A stretch of DNA of 64,000 nt, from contig JAWKRP010000038.1 of assembly GCA_041389565.1 (NCBI GenBank), positions 1 through 64,000 of the forward strand, written 5' to 3'. The translations under genes were made by a program, and so were the position numbers. Within the stretch, counting starts at the first letter, position 1. The number at the start of each line of letters is the position of its first letter. The notes beneath the pieces are model-generated. The model was not told where the DNA came from. It did not search any database and saw nothing but the letters and a program-made list of their open reading frames with translations. Positions 51,503 through 59,592 of the stretch are shown one piece after another. This DNA comes from JACKEQ01 sp041389565. GTDB lineage: Bacteria > Myxococcota_A > UBA796 > GCA-2862545.

Positions 51503-53941
51503 TCAGCCGGCATCCCAGGCGTACAGATTCTCGTCCCGCGACGGGTCCCACACCTGGAGGCGGTCGGCCGTGAAGTACGCCACGCGCCCTCCGTCGGCCG
51601 CGATGCAGGCGTCGAACGCGCGCCCATCCGTGTGCGCACGGGTGTGGAGCACGCGGCCGTCGGGATGGATGCGCCGCGTGCTCGTCCAGTCGACGACCAC
51701 GAAGGCCCCGTCCGAGAATCCCGCCGCCACCACCGGCCTGCCGCCCGCGATGGCCCACAGCTCGGTGGCCGCCTCGACGTCCCAGCCCCGCACCGAGCCG
51801 TCGTCCGACCCACTGACGAGGAACCGCCCGTCCGCCGACCACGCCAGGATCCCCACGCGCGTCGTGTGGCCCTCGAGCGGACCGAGGCGCGCGCGGCCCT
51901 CCACCGGCCGGAGGAGGATGGGGCCGTTCTGCGTGCCGAGCGCGACCCGCGCGCCATCCGCCGAGATGGCGGCGCTCGCGAGGTACGTACCGCTCACCGA
52001 GAACCGCTTCACCATCGTCCGGGCCGCGAGGTCCCAGACCTCCGCCGCAGTCGTGATGCCGATCGCGAAGCGCCCGTCGGGCGTGAGCTGCAGGCGATAC
52101 AGCGCCGCGCGGGTCTCGACGCGCTCGGTGCCCGCATCGGTGGTGATCTCGAGCCAGCGCGGCCCCGCGAGCACGCGAACGCCGGGACCGAACGCGAGCG
52201 AGGCGGGCGTCTCGTCGGGCACGCGCTCGTCGATCACGGCCCCGGTGGGGTCGAGCGTGAGGACGGACTGCGCGCCCAGCAGCACCAGGGAGCCGTCCGT
52301 GGCCCACGCCATGCTGCGGATCCCGGCGAGCGGGAGCGTCGGGCGAGTGGGCGCGCGCGCAGGGAGGTCGGGAGCCGCGCGCTCGATCACGCCATCCGGC
52401 GTCGCCACGCGCTTCAGCGTGTGCATCCGAGCGACCGCGGGCTCGACCAGGGCCCGCCAGTCCGCGTCCCACGAGCCATCGCTGATCTCCACGTCCAACG
52501 CCGAGAAGCGGTCTTCGGGGAGCGAGTCGAGGTTCCAGTGGCCGAGCGTCTCCCGCCGAGCGCCGGTGAACGCGACCTCGGAGAACCGCCCGGACGCGTC
52601 GCGGCGGAGGGTCACACGCCAGTCGAACCGACGCAGGGTGGCTTCGACCAGGCTCGGCGAGGCCTCCAGGTCGTCCGCCCATGCCGCGATGCTCTGGGCG
52701 CCGGAGGTGACGTCGCCGATGTCGACGTGCGTGAGGCGCTTGCCGAGCGGGCTCTCGTACAGCCACTGCATCGCGCCCAGCTGGACCGAGCCGAACAACG
52801 CGAGCTCGCGCAGCGCGGGCAGGCGCTCCACCGCACACGCCCGGAACGCGCGCACTCCGTCGGCCTCGAGCGCCACGGCCATCCGCTCGATGGGGTAGCT
52901 CGCCGTGCCGTCGGCGATCTTGCGGAGGTGCTCGCCCGTGAAGCCGGAGACCTCGCGAAGGGACCGCATGGCCGGGTCGACGTGAGGAAGCCCCGCCCAT
53001 CGGAGGGATGTGACGGTCGCCCAGGCCGGGTGGCTCCCGAGCTCCAGGTCGCGCGCGCTGCGGAACCGCACGGCACCGCCCGACAGGAAGCCCCGCTCGA
53101 ACGTGCGATCCGCAGCGAGCAGCACCGTACCGAGGGGCTCGCAGAGCGCGTCGTGGTGCTGGCGCTCGAGGGACTTGCGCCGGCGCTCGGCATCTGCTGG
53201 GAGGTTCGGGTCGAGCGACAGCGCGATGTACTCGCCCACCGGGTCGCCCTGCTCGATGAGCCAGTCCGCGAGCACCCGGCGCGGGGCATCGTCGTCGGGG
53301 CTCGCGTAGACCGCGGCGTACAGGCGCGCCCGCGTCGTCTCGACGTCCTCTCCGGCCGGTGCGAGCCAGCCCTCGAGGGCCGACACGGCGTCGTCCCACG
53401 CGGCGTCCAGCACCGGCACCCCATCGGGGAAGCCGCGCGCGACCGTGTCGATCGCCTCCTGGAGCCGCGGCGCGAGCCACTCGATCATGAGCGGCCGGCA
53501 CGTCCAGCGCTCCGGCACACTCCGGAGCCGCAAGAACCGGGGGTCGCCCGACGCGGCCACGACCCGGAACACGTCGAGCCACAGGCCCTGCGAGCCGTTC
53601 GAAGTCCAGGGGACATCGGTGACCAGCCGCTCCAGCATGGCGCCGATGCGGGGGTCGGGGCCCAGCCGCGCGACGTCGCGGATCCGCGAGGCAGAGCGCT
53701 CGATCGACCGCTGCACGACCTGATCGAGCAGCGACCCGAGGTGCTCGGGCTCGGCGCGGGCGACGTGCGCATCCCAGTTGGCGTTCGTGACCGCGACCCG
53801 CGGCAGGCGCTGGTCGATCGCCACCGCAACCGCTGCGATGCGGGGGTGCGGCACCTCGAGCCACGCTTCACGCACGAGGCGGAGCGCGCCCGCATCATCC
53901 CCGCCCTCCAGACGGAGGCGCGCCGCTCCCAGATGCTCCAC
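51503..53941 (-). CDS. TIGR02996-domain protein with leucine-rich and WD40-like regions
   Basis: An 812-residue protein. Residues ~212-252 carry the repeat-companion domain TIGR02996 (YASPDDDAPRRVLADWL, GDPVGEYIAL). The middle (~260-500) resembles a degenerate leucine-rich stretch, and the last ~280 residues are WD40-like blades (ILAWSADGRFLVSGSDDGSV is the best). The N-terminus is helical. TIGR02996 usually accompanies LRR or HEAT repeats in large paralogous families of myxobacteria and planctomycetes. A scaffold role is likely. GTG at 53941 has a GGAG nine bases upstream; the TTG three codons earlier does not. Confidence 0.78.
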   Translation of the reverse strand: MEHLGAARLRLEGGDDAGALRLVREAWLEVPHPRIAAVAVAIDQRLPRVAVTNANWDAHVARAEPEHLGSLLDQVVQRSIERSASRIRDVARLGPDPRIGAMLERLVTDVPWTSNGSQGLWLDVFRVVAASGDPRFLRLRSVPERWTCRPLMIEWLAPRLQEAIDTVARGFPDGVPVLDAAWDDAVSALEGWLAPAGEDVETTRARLYAAVYASPDDDAPRRVLADWLIEQGDPVGEYIALSLDPNLPADAERRRKSLERQHHDALCEPLGTVLLAADRTFERGFLSGGAVRFRSARDLELGSHPAWATVTSLRWAGLPHVDPAMRSLREVSGFTGEHLRKIADGTASYPIERMAVALEADGVRAFRACAVERLPALRELALFGSVQLGAMQWLYESPLGKRLTHVDIGDVTSGAQSIAAWADDLEASPSLVEATLRRFDWRVTLRRDASGRFSEVAFTGARRETLGHWNLDSLPEDRFSALDVEISDGSWDADWRALVEPAVARMHTLKRVATPDGVIERAAPDLPARAPTRPTLPLAGIRSMAWATDGSLVLLGAQSVLTLDPTGAVIDERVPDETPASLAFGPGVRVLAGPRWLEITTDAGTERVETRAALYRLQLTPDGRFAIGITTAAEVWDLAARTMVKRFSVSGTYLASAAISADGARVALGTQNGPILLRPVEGRARLGPLEGHTTRVGILAWSADGRFLVSGSDDGSVRGWDVEAATELWAIAGGRPVVAAGFSDGAFVVVDWTSTRRIHPDGRVLHTRAHTDGRAFDACIAADGGRVAYFTADRLQVWDPSRDENLYAWDAG

Positions 53942-53963
53942 TCGAGCCAACTCCGCCGCGCTC

Positions 53964-54248
53964 CTACGGGATCGCGGGCATCACGAGCGGGCTGTCGGCC
54001 GTGACGGACTTCGCCGGCAGCCAGCCGTACTGCTCACCTTCGCGCACGCGAACCCAGCCGTTCTCGCGGAACAGCACGCGCAGCGGGCGGCCGGGCTCGA
54101 ACTTCACGTGGCTGGCGGCGGCATCGGTGACGAACCGCTTCGACGCCACGCCCTCCTCACCGGCCACGTACACGACCTCGACCGTGGAGCCGGGCGTGAC
54201 CACGACCGGGGCCTGCGCGAGCGCGCTCATCAGGGACAGCAGGATCAT
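53964..54248 (-). CDS. Small secreted SH3-like protein
   Basis: A 94-residue protein with a short signal peptide (MILLSLMSALAQA) and an SH3_3-like beta barrel (PGRPLRVLFRENGWVRVREG, ending YGWLPAKSV). Bacterial SH3 domains bind peptidoglycan or peptides. ATG overlaps the mlaD stop and has AGGAGGAACG upstream, so it is translated with mlaD and may be part of the envelope transport locus. Confidence 0.78.
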   Translation of the reverse strand: MILLSLMSALAQAPVVVTPGSTVEVVYVAGEEGVASKRFVTDAAASHVKFEPGRPLRVLFRENGWVRVREGEQYGWLPAKSVTADSPLVMPAIP

Positions 54249-55174
54249 CGTTCCTCCTCGTGCTTCTTACGCCCGTCGCCGAACAGGTGCACGCGCACGC
54301 CGTCTTCGCGCAGCAGGCGCCGCAGGGTCTCTTCGTCGACATCCCGGAAGTTCGCCAGGATCGTCGACAGGTCTTCCGTGGCGGTGGCCATCGGGCTGAC
54401 CACCTCGCGTACGTCGTCGAGCGCCGAGCCCGCCTTCGCCACGAGCTCCGGCAGCGGCTCGGAGGCCTGCTCCAGATCGCCGAGCACGGCATCGGCATGG
54501 GTGATCAGGGCCTCCGCCTGACGGGCCCGCGACTCGAGCTCGCCGAGCGCGCGGTTCGCACGCGCGAGCGTCACGCGGCCCTCCGCGACGGCCGGCTTCA
54601 GCTCCCGGCTCGCAGCCGCGGCGTTCTCGAGCGCTTCGTCGGCGTTCCGCAGCATGCGCGCGAGCCGCTCGGGATCCTCGTCGAGCGCCTCGTTCACGGA
54701 CGCGAGCGCACGATGCACGGTGGCGGGATCGAGGGCTTCGACCAGCGGACCCAGCGCGTTCACCATCTCGTCGATCTCGGTGTTCGGCGCGCCCGGCGCC
54801 AGCTCGTCGCCGTCCTGGAGGAGCGCCGCATCGACACTTCGGGGCAGCAGCTCGAGGTACTTCTCGCCGAGCACGGACTTCGCGCGCATCCGCACCCCGA
54901 CGTCCTTCCGGACCCCAGCGGAGTCGTAGATCTCGAGGGTGACGCGCGCCTTGTCGTGCTCCACCGACACGTCGGCCACGCGCCCCACCCGCACGCCCGC
55001 CACCATCACGTCGGCCTTCGCCCCCACGCCCACGGCGTCTTCCATCAGCACGCTCACGGTGGTGGTGGGCCGCAGATCGAAGTTGCTCGCCATCAGGGCC
55101 ATGACGGCGAGCAGCACGGCGCCCGTCACGATGACCAGCCCGCACCCGACCTGATTGCGGAACGACGACGCCAT
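54245..55174 (-). CDS. mlaD: MlaD/MCE-domain substrate-binding protein of lipid transporter
   Basis: A 309-residue protein: an N-terminal transmembrane helix (~10-30), one MCE domain (~38-120; VLMEDAVGVGAKADVMVAGV, VGRVADVSV, VLGEKYLELLPRS) and a long C-terminal helical region (~150-290). MCE proteins form hexameric rings that carry phospholipids or other hydrophobic molecules between membranes, with MlaE permease and MlaF ATPase. Those partners are encoded divergently at 55644-57895. The start overlaps the preceding stop (TGATG). Confidence 0.9.
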   Translation of the reverse strand: MASSFRNQVGCGLVIVTGAVLLAVMALMASNFDLRPTTTVSVLMEDAVGVGAKADVMVAGVRVGRVADVSVEHDKARVTLEIYDSAGVRKDVGVRMRAKSVLGEKYLELLPRSVDAALLQDGDELAPGAPNTEIDEMVNALGPLVEALDPATVHRALASVNEALDEDPERLARMLRNADEALENAAAASRELKPAVAEGRVTLARANRALGELESRARQAEALITHADAVLGDLEQASEPLPELVAKAGSALDDVREVVSPMATATEDLSTILANFRDVDEETLRRLLREDGVRVHLFGDGRKKHEEER

Positions 55175-55602
55175 CAGTCCTCGTCGTCCTCCGCGGCGGC
55201 CTTGGGCTTCTTGTCGGACTTCAGGGCCTTCGCGATGGGCTCGAGGTGGAAGCTCGCGTGCACCTCGAGCTTGTAGTTCGTGGCGATGTCGAGCAGGTCG
55301 TCCTTCAGCGCGAGCCCGTCGAGGTAGTGACGCACCTCGCGGCCCGTCATGCGCACGAGCTCCGACTTCGCCTTGTCGGACGTGGACAACACGGCAGCCA
55401 GCAGCTCACGCGTGTCGTCGGCGAGCTCCTTCCGGTCGAGCAGCCGACGCGTGAACCTCCGCCACCGACCGACCTCCTCCGGATCGACCTCCGGCTCGCG
55501 CTCCTCGGCGGCCGGCTCCTTCCCCCCTTTTGCCGGGTCGCGGGCCTCCGCGGGCCGGGCAGCGGAAGTGGCGTCGTCTGCTCCGTCGTCGTCCGTGGGC
55601 AT
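55174..55602 (-). CDS. Conserved helical protein in the Mla locus
   Basis: A 142-residue acidic-to-basic protein preceded by GGAGGG. The first ~50 residues are charged and disordered; residues ~50-125 are helical (WRRFTRRLLDRKELADDTRE, VRHYLDGLALKDDLLDIA). There is no signal peptide. It is the first gene of the minus-strand mlaD operon and overlaps it by one base. I do not recognise the family; it may be a cytoplasmic accessory factor of the transporter. Confidence 0.62.
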   Translation of the reverse strand: MPTDDDGADDATSAARPAEARDPAKGGKEPAAEEREPEVDPEEVGRWRRFTRRLLDRKELADDTRELLAAVLSTSDKAKSELVRMTGREVRHYLDGLALKDDLLDIATNYKLEVHASFHLEPIAKALKSDKKPKAAAEDDED

Positions 55603-55622
55603 CCCACCCTCCAACGCAGCCA

Positions 55623-55638
55623 GGTAACCCGGGTTACC
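55623..55638. promoter_or_regulatory. 16-bp perfect palindrome between divergent Mla operons
   Basis: GGTAACCCGGGTTACC is identical to its own reverse complement and lies in the 41-base gap between the divergent starts at 55602 and 55644. This is the place and shape expected for an operator bound by a homodimeric repressor controlling both operons. Confidence 0.65.
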
Positions 55639-55643
55639 CGGGG

Positions 55644-56399
55644 ATGGTGATCCAGACCCTCGCCGGTATCGGGCGCTTCGGAACCTTCACGACCGCCGTG
55701 GCGGTCCGTGCGGTCACTCCGTACTGGGAGCTCGACGAGACCGCCCGGCACGTGTGGGAGATCGCATCCCGCTGCGTTCTGCCCGTCATCGCAGTCGTGT
55801 TCCCGTTCGGCATGGTGATGGCGCTGCAGGGCCTGTCGATCTTCGACCTGTTCGGCGCCCAGCGCCTGCTGTCGTCGCTCGTGAGCGTCGCGGTGTTCCG
55901 CGAGCTCTCCCCCGTCCTCGCCTCCACCCTCGTCGCCGCCCAGGGGGGCTCGGCCTTCGCCGCCGAGCTCGGATCCATGCGCATCAGCGAAGAGCTCGAC
56001 GCCACCGAGATCATGGCGATCGACAGCCTCAGAACGCACGTCGTGCCGCGGGTCCTGGCCGCCATCATCGCGGCGCCCGCGCTCAACCTGGTCGGCTGCA
56101 TCGCCGGGATCCTCGGGGGCTACCTCACGGCCGTCTGGCTGAAGGGGCAGCCGAGCGCCACCTACTGGGACAACCTCTGGGAGCTCACCGCGCCGTCCGA
56201 CATCCTCGGCGGAACCTTCAAGGCGCTCGTGTTCGGCACGCTCATCGGGCTCATCTCCTGCTACCAGGGCTTCCACGCGACCGGCGGTGCAGCGGGCGTC
56301 GGGCGGGCCGTGAACGACACCGTCGTGTTCTCGATCACCACCTTCATCATCGTGAACTACTTCCTCACGAGCGCCATGTTCGGCGCGATCACGGGCTGA
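55644..56399 (+). CDS. mlaE: MlaE-family ABC transporter permease (first paralogue)
   Basis: A 251-residue membrane protein with about five helices and the MlaE signature (AVFRELSPVLASTLVAAQGGSAFAAELG region, then MRISEELDATEIMAIDS, the coupling helix to the ATPase). It forms the permease of a lipid ABC transporter with MlaF and MlaD. ATG at 55644 follows GGGG; GTG one codon later is possible. A second MlaE gene follows, so the permease may be a heterodimer. Confidence 0.9.
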   Translation: MVIQTLAGIGRFGTFTTAVAVRAVTPYWELDETARHVWEIASRCVLPVIAVVFPFGMVMALQGLSIFDLFGAQRLLSSLVSVAVFRELSPVLASTLVAAQGGSAFAAELGSMRISEELDATEIMAIDSLRTHVVPRVLAAIIAAPALNLVGCIAGILGGYLTAVWLKGQPSATYWDNLWELTAPSDILGGTFKALVFGTLIGLISCYQGFHATGGAAGVGRAVNDTVVFSITTFIIVNYFLTSAMFGAITG

Positions 56400-56402
56400 C
56401 CG

Positions 56403-57143
56403 GTGATCACGGCTCTCGCGCGCATCGGGGACTTCGGGAGCTTCGTCACGTCGGTCGGGCGGGCCTCCGTGCGCAACCCGCCGCCGGTCTCGCGAGCCAT
56501 CGAAGAGGCCTACCAGATCGGGTTCCGCTCCCTCCCCATCCTGCTGATCATCAGCGCGTTCGTGGGCACGAACCTCGCGCTGCAGGGCTACAACGCGTTC
56601 GCGCCGCTCGGAGGCCAGTCGCTCGTCGGGATGTTCATCGCGCTCGCGGGCGTTCGCGAGCTCGCCCCCATCATGGTCGCCTCGATGGTCGCCGCGAAGG
56701 CCGGCACCGAGATGGCGTCCCAGATCGCGGTCATGCGCATCCAGGAGCAGATCGACGCCCTCGAGGTGATGGCGGTCGACCCGTACTGGTTCCTCGTCGT
56801 GCCCCGGTTCATCGGCATCGTGATGGTGCTCCCGGCGCTCACGATGATCTCGGTCTTCACGCTGGTGGCCGCCAGCTACGTCGTCAGCGTCTACCAGCTG
56901 GGTCTGAACGGCCCGGAGTTCCTGCAGCTCGTCGCCGCCACGATGCGCCCGGTCGACCTGTGGTACTGCGTGATCAAGAGCATCGCCTTCGGCTCGGTCA
57001 TCTGCCTGGTCAGCTGCTACTACGGCTTCACCACGCAGCCGGGGCCGTCGGGCGTGGGCAAGGCCACGAACGCAGCCGTCGTCGTGTCGGCCGTCATCTG
57101 CTCGCTCGTGAACTACCTCATCTCCGAGCTGCTCTTCGGATGA
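56403..57143 (+). CDS. MlaE-family ABC transporter permease (second paralogue)
   Basis: A 246-residue permease with the same fold: GVRELAPIMVASMVAAKAG, the coupling motif MRIQEQIDALEVMAVDP, and five hydrophobic segments. It is clearly diverged from the preceding paralogue, arguing for an asymmetric permease rather than a recent duplication. GTG at 56403 lies three bases after the first mlaE, and it overlaps mlaF by four bases (ATGA). Confidence 0.9.
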   Translation: MITALARIGDFGSFVTSVGRASVRNPPPVSRAIEEAYQIGFRSLPILLIISAFVGTNLALQGYNAFAPLGGQSLVGMFIALAGVRELAPIMVASMVAAKAGTEMASQIAVMRIQEQIDALEVMAVDPYWFLVVPRFIGIVMVLPALTMISVFTLVAASYVVSVYQLGLNGPEFLQLVAATMRPVDLWYCVIKSIAFGSVICLVSCYYGFTTQPGPSGVGKATNAAVVVSAVICSLVNYLISELLFG

Positions 57144-57895
57144 CCGTCCGCGAGCCGCCCGACCCCATCATCCGCCTGGTCGACCTCCACAAGCGGTTCG
57201 GCGAGCTCGTCGTGCTCGACGGCGTCACGCTGTCGATCGGGCGCGGGCTCACCACGGTGCTGCTGGGCCCGTCGGGAACCGGGAAGAGCGTGCTCATCAA
57301 GCACATCGTCGGGCTGCTCGACCCCGACAGCGGGCGGGTGTTCGTCGACGACGCCGAGGTGACGAACGCGAGCATGCGCCAGCAGTACGCCATCCGCCGC
57401 CGGTTCGGCATGATGTTCCAGAACGGCGCGCTGTTCGACAACCTCACGGCGGGCGAGAACGTCGAGTTCCCGCTTCGCTACCACACGCGGCACGGCGCGG
57501 CGAAGCGCCGGAAGATCGCCGAAGAGAAGCTCGCGCTGGTCGAGCTCCCCGACATCTACGACCGGCCGACGTCCGCGCTCTCCGGCGGGCAGCGCAAGCG
57601 TGTGAGCCTCGCGCGGGCCATCGTGCTCGAGCCCGACGTCGTGCTGTTCGACGAGCCGAACTCGGGCCTCGATCCTCTCACGTCCACCACGGTCGACGAG
57701 CTGATCTCCCGCATGAAGGAGCAGCTCGGCATCACCTTCGTGGTCATCACGCACGACATCGTCCAGGCGCTCGCCATCGGCGACTGGATCGGCATGCTCA
57801 ATCGCGGGCAGCTCGTGGAGTACGGGCCGCGCGCCGACTTCGTGCAGAGCGCAGACCCCGTCGTTCAGGGCTTCCTCGCCCGCAACACCCCCTGA
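57140..57895 (+). CDS. mlaF: MlaF-family ABC transporter ATPase
   Basis: A 251-residue ABC ATPase that powers lipid movement. Walker A is GPSGTGKS (~43-50), Q-loop MFQNGALFDNLTAGEN is typical of MlaF, the signature is LSGGQRKRVSLARA, Walker B VVLFDEPNSGLDP and the H-loop VITHD. It is the last gene of the plus-strand half of the Mla locus. Confidence 0.94.
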   Translation: MTVREPPDPIIRLVDLHKRFGELVVLDGVTLSIGRGLTTVLLGPSGTGKSVLIKHIVGLLDPDSGRVFVDDAEVTNASMRQQYAIRRRFGMMFQNGALFDNLTAGENVEFPLRYHTRHGAAKRRKIAEEKLALVELPDIYDRPTSALSGGQRKRVSLARAIVLEPDVVLFDEPNSGLDPLTSTTVDELISRMKEQLGITFVVITHDIVQALAIGDWIGMLNRGQLVEYGPRADFVQSADPVVQGFLARNTP

Positions 57896-57911
57896 GGGTC
57901 CCGCAGGCCCC

Positions 57912-58973
57912 CTAGCTGACGAGCGAGTGGATCACGTTGAAGGCGTGCGTGACCTGGTGGTGGGGGCGGATGCCGCGCTTCGAATGGAAGCCGAGCAGCC
58001 CGTTCCACACCTCGGTGATGTTGGAGCGGAGCGCATCCATGTCGCCGTCTTCGATCAGCGCGCGGAGCTCCTTCACGGCCGGCGGCACGTCGGAGCCCTC
58101 GTAGCACGAGGTGATGCGCTGCAGGGCATCCTGCAGGCGCACGTGCATGTCGCCCTGCTCGTTGCCGCTCTTGTCGACCAGCGGCTCCAGATCGTCGAGC
58201 GACAGCGACAGCGGGTCGTCGATGTCCTCGTCGTCTTCGTCTTCCGCGATGGTGGGCGCCAGCGCCACGTCTTCTTCGATCGGAGCGGGCTTCGGCGGGG
58301 CCTTGGGCGCACTCGACACCGTGGCGACCGGCGTGGGGCGCGTGGCGGCGATGTTCGGGCGCTGCTTCGCCGGAGCGGGCGTGTTCGAGGCGCTGGGGGC
58401 CGAAGGCGCGGAGGGGGCCGGCGCCGCGGGCGTCGCCTTCGGCTTCGGGGCGCTCCCTGCGGCTCCGAGCGGCGCGAGACCGCGCTGCGCGAGGAACTCC
58501 TCGGCGTCGCCGAACATGTCGCCGTAGTCGTTCAGGCTGAAGCCGCCCTTGATCTTCGTGGCCGGGCGCTCGTTGTGCGACTCGATGACCGTGACGCGGC
58601 CCGAGGCGTTGGGATCGAGCGTGATCTGCGGCGCGATGATGGCGTCGACCTTCAGGTCGGCTGCGCCGATCGTGATCGAGGCGTCGGCCGAGATGGCCTT
58701 GCACTTCACGTCGTCTTCGCCGAGCACGATGTCGTGCGCGTGGAGCGTGTCGGCATCGACGCGGCCCTGGATCGTGAGGACGCCGCCCGCGCGCAGCGTA
58801 CCGGAGACGACCGGCAGGCGGATCGTGAGATCGCCACCCGCGTCGACCGTGCCGAGCGTACGACCCAGCGTCTGCTCGATCACGACGTCACCGTCGTGCT
58901 TGATGTTGAGCGTGTCCTCGGTGAGCTCGATCTCGACGGCGTCGGAGAGGACGAAGGCGGGGCTCGTTGGCAT
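57912..58973 (-). CDS. Bactofilin/DUF342-like beta-helix protein with helical C-terminus
   Basis: A 353-residue protein. Residues ~25-130 show the short-strand periodicity of polymer-forming beta-helix proteins (GTVDAGGDLTI, SGTLRAGGVLTIQGRVDAD, ISADASITIGAADLKVDAII). Residues ~165-250 are a Pro/Ala/Ser linker and an acidic run (EDEDDEDIDD). The last ~90 residues are a helical domain (DALQRITSCYEG to FNVIHSLVS) of unknown type. Bactofilins assemble into membrane-associated filaments; the extra helical domain is not part of a standard bactofilin. A strong promoter lies upstream. Confidence 0.68.
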   Translation of the reverse strand: MPTSPAFVLSDAVEIELTEDTLNIKHDGDVVIEQTLGRTLGTVDAGGDLTIRLPVVSGTLRAGGVLTIQGRVDADTLHAHDIVLGEDDVKCKAISADASITIGAADLKVDAIIAPQITLDPNASGRVTVIESHNERPATKIKGGFSLNDYGDMFGDAEEFLAQRGLAPLGAAGSAPKPKATPAAPAPSAPSAPSASNTPAPAKQRPNIAATRPTPVATVSSAPKAPPKPAPIEEDVALAPTIAEDEDDEDIDDPLSLSLDDLEPLVDKSGNEQGDMHVRLQDALQRITSCYEGSDVPPAVKELRALIEDGDMDALRSNITEVWNGLLGFHSKRGIRPHHQVTHAFNVIHSLVS

Positions 58974-59008
58974 GTTCCGGTAATCCTTCGATTCCGCAGT
59001 GGTTGGCG

Positions 59009-59037
59009 ATGCTAGCGAGAGGACCAGGGGGTGTCAA
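59009..59037 (-). promoter_or_regulatory. Strong sigma70-type promoter for the bactofilin-like gene
   Basis: On the minus strand, a consensus TTGACA (59037-59032), exactly 17 bases, then TAGCAT (59014-59009), 36 bases before the ATG at 58973. This is the best promoter match in the window. Confidence 0.7.
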
Positions 59038-59100
59038 CGCAGCACCCGGTCGGGCGCGCGAGGGATCCCGCCGCGCGACGGCCCCGGGTGAGGCAGTGGA

Positions 59101-59538
59101 TCAGGCGGGCTGCTCGTTGAACAGCACGTCCTGGGCACGCTGGCCGCCCCCGATCGTCTGCAGCTCGTCATCGTAATCGTCCGACACGCGGGCGACATAT
59201 CGGAGGGTCTTGTCGAACTCGTCGTAGTCGAGGTGGTTCCCGAGCAGGGTGGCGGAGAACGACAGCGTGTTGTCTTCGAAGAGCAGGAAGGAGCCGAACA
59301 ACACCTCGGTGTTGAGCCGGAGGATCCGCTGCAGCAATTCGAGGCTGGGCTCGAAGTCGCGGAGCATGATCGACGCGAAGCGGCAGAACGTGTCTTCGCC
59401 CTCCTCGAACAGCGAGATCATCACGACCGTGGACCCGAACTTGAACAGGTACAGGTTCTCGTCGGACTGCTCCGCCTCGAGCTCCATCTCCGCGAGGTAC
59501 GCCTGAACGCGCTCTTCCAGGATCTGCAGCCTGTCCAT
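59101..59538 (-). CDS. YbjN/type III chaperone-fold protein
   Basis: A 145-residue protein with the YbjN-like pattern: helix (LQILEERVQAYLAEM), strands (NLYLFKFGSTVVMISLFE; FCRFASIML), a helix carrying LLQRILRLN, then FGSFLLFEDNTLSFSATLLG and a C-terminal helix. This fold also occurs in secretion chaperones and is thought to bind protein partners. GGAGACGTG precedes the ATG. It is divergent from the aroK-aroB fusion, with about 54 bases between starts. Confidence 0.7.
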   Translation of the reverse strand: MDRLQILEERVQAYLAEMELEAEQSDENLYLFKFGSTVVMISLFEEGEDTFCRFASIMLRDFEPSLELLQRILRLNTEVLFGSFLLFEDNTLSFSATLLGNHLDYDEFDKTLRYVARVSDDYDDELQTIGGGQRAQDVLFNEQPA

Positions 59539-59592
59539 CACGTCTCCACTGAATCCACGGGGGGCCGACCCCGGCCCGGGGCAGAAGCTAGC

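Noticed and set aside
57893..57916. Possible repeat copy after mlaF (GGGTCCCGCAGGCCCCCT)
   Set aside because: It shares base composition and GGGTCCC only; alignment to the unit needs several gaps.
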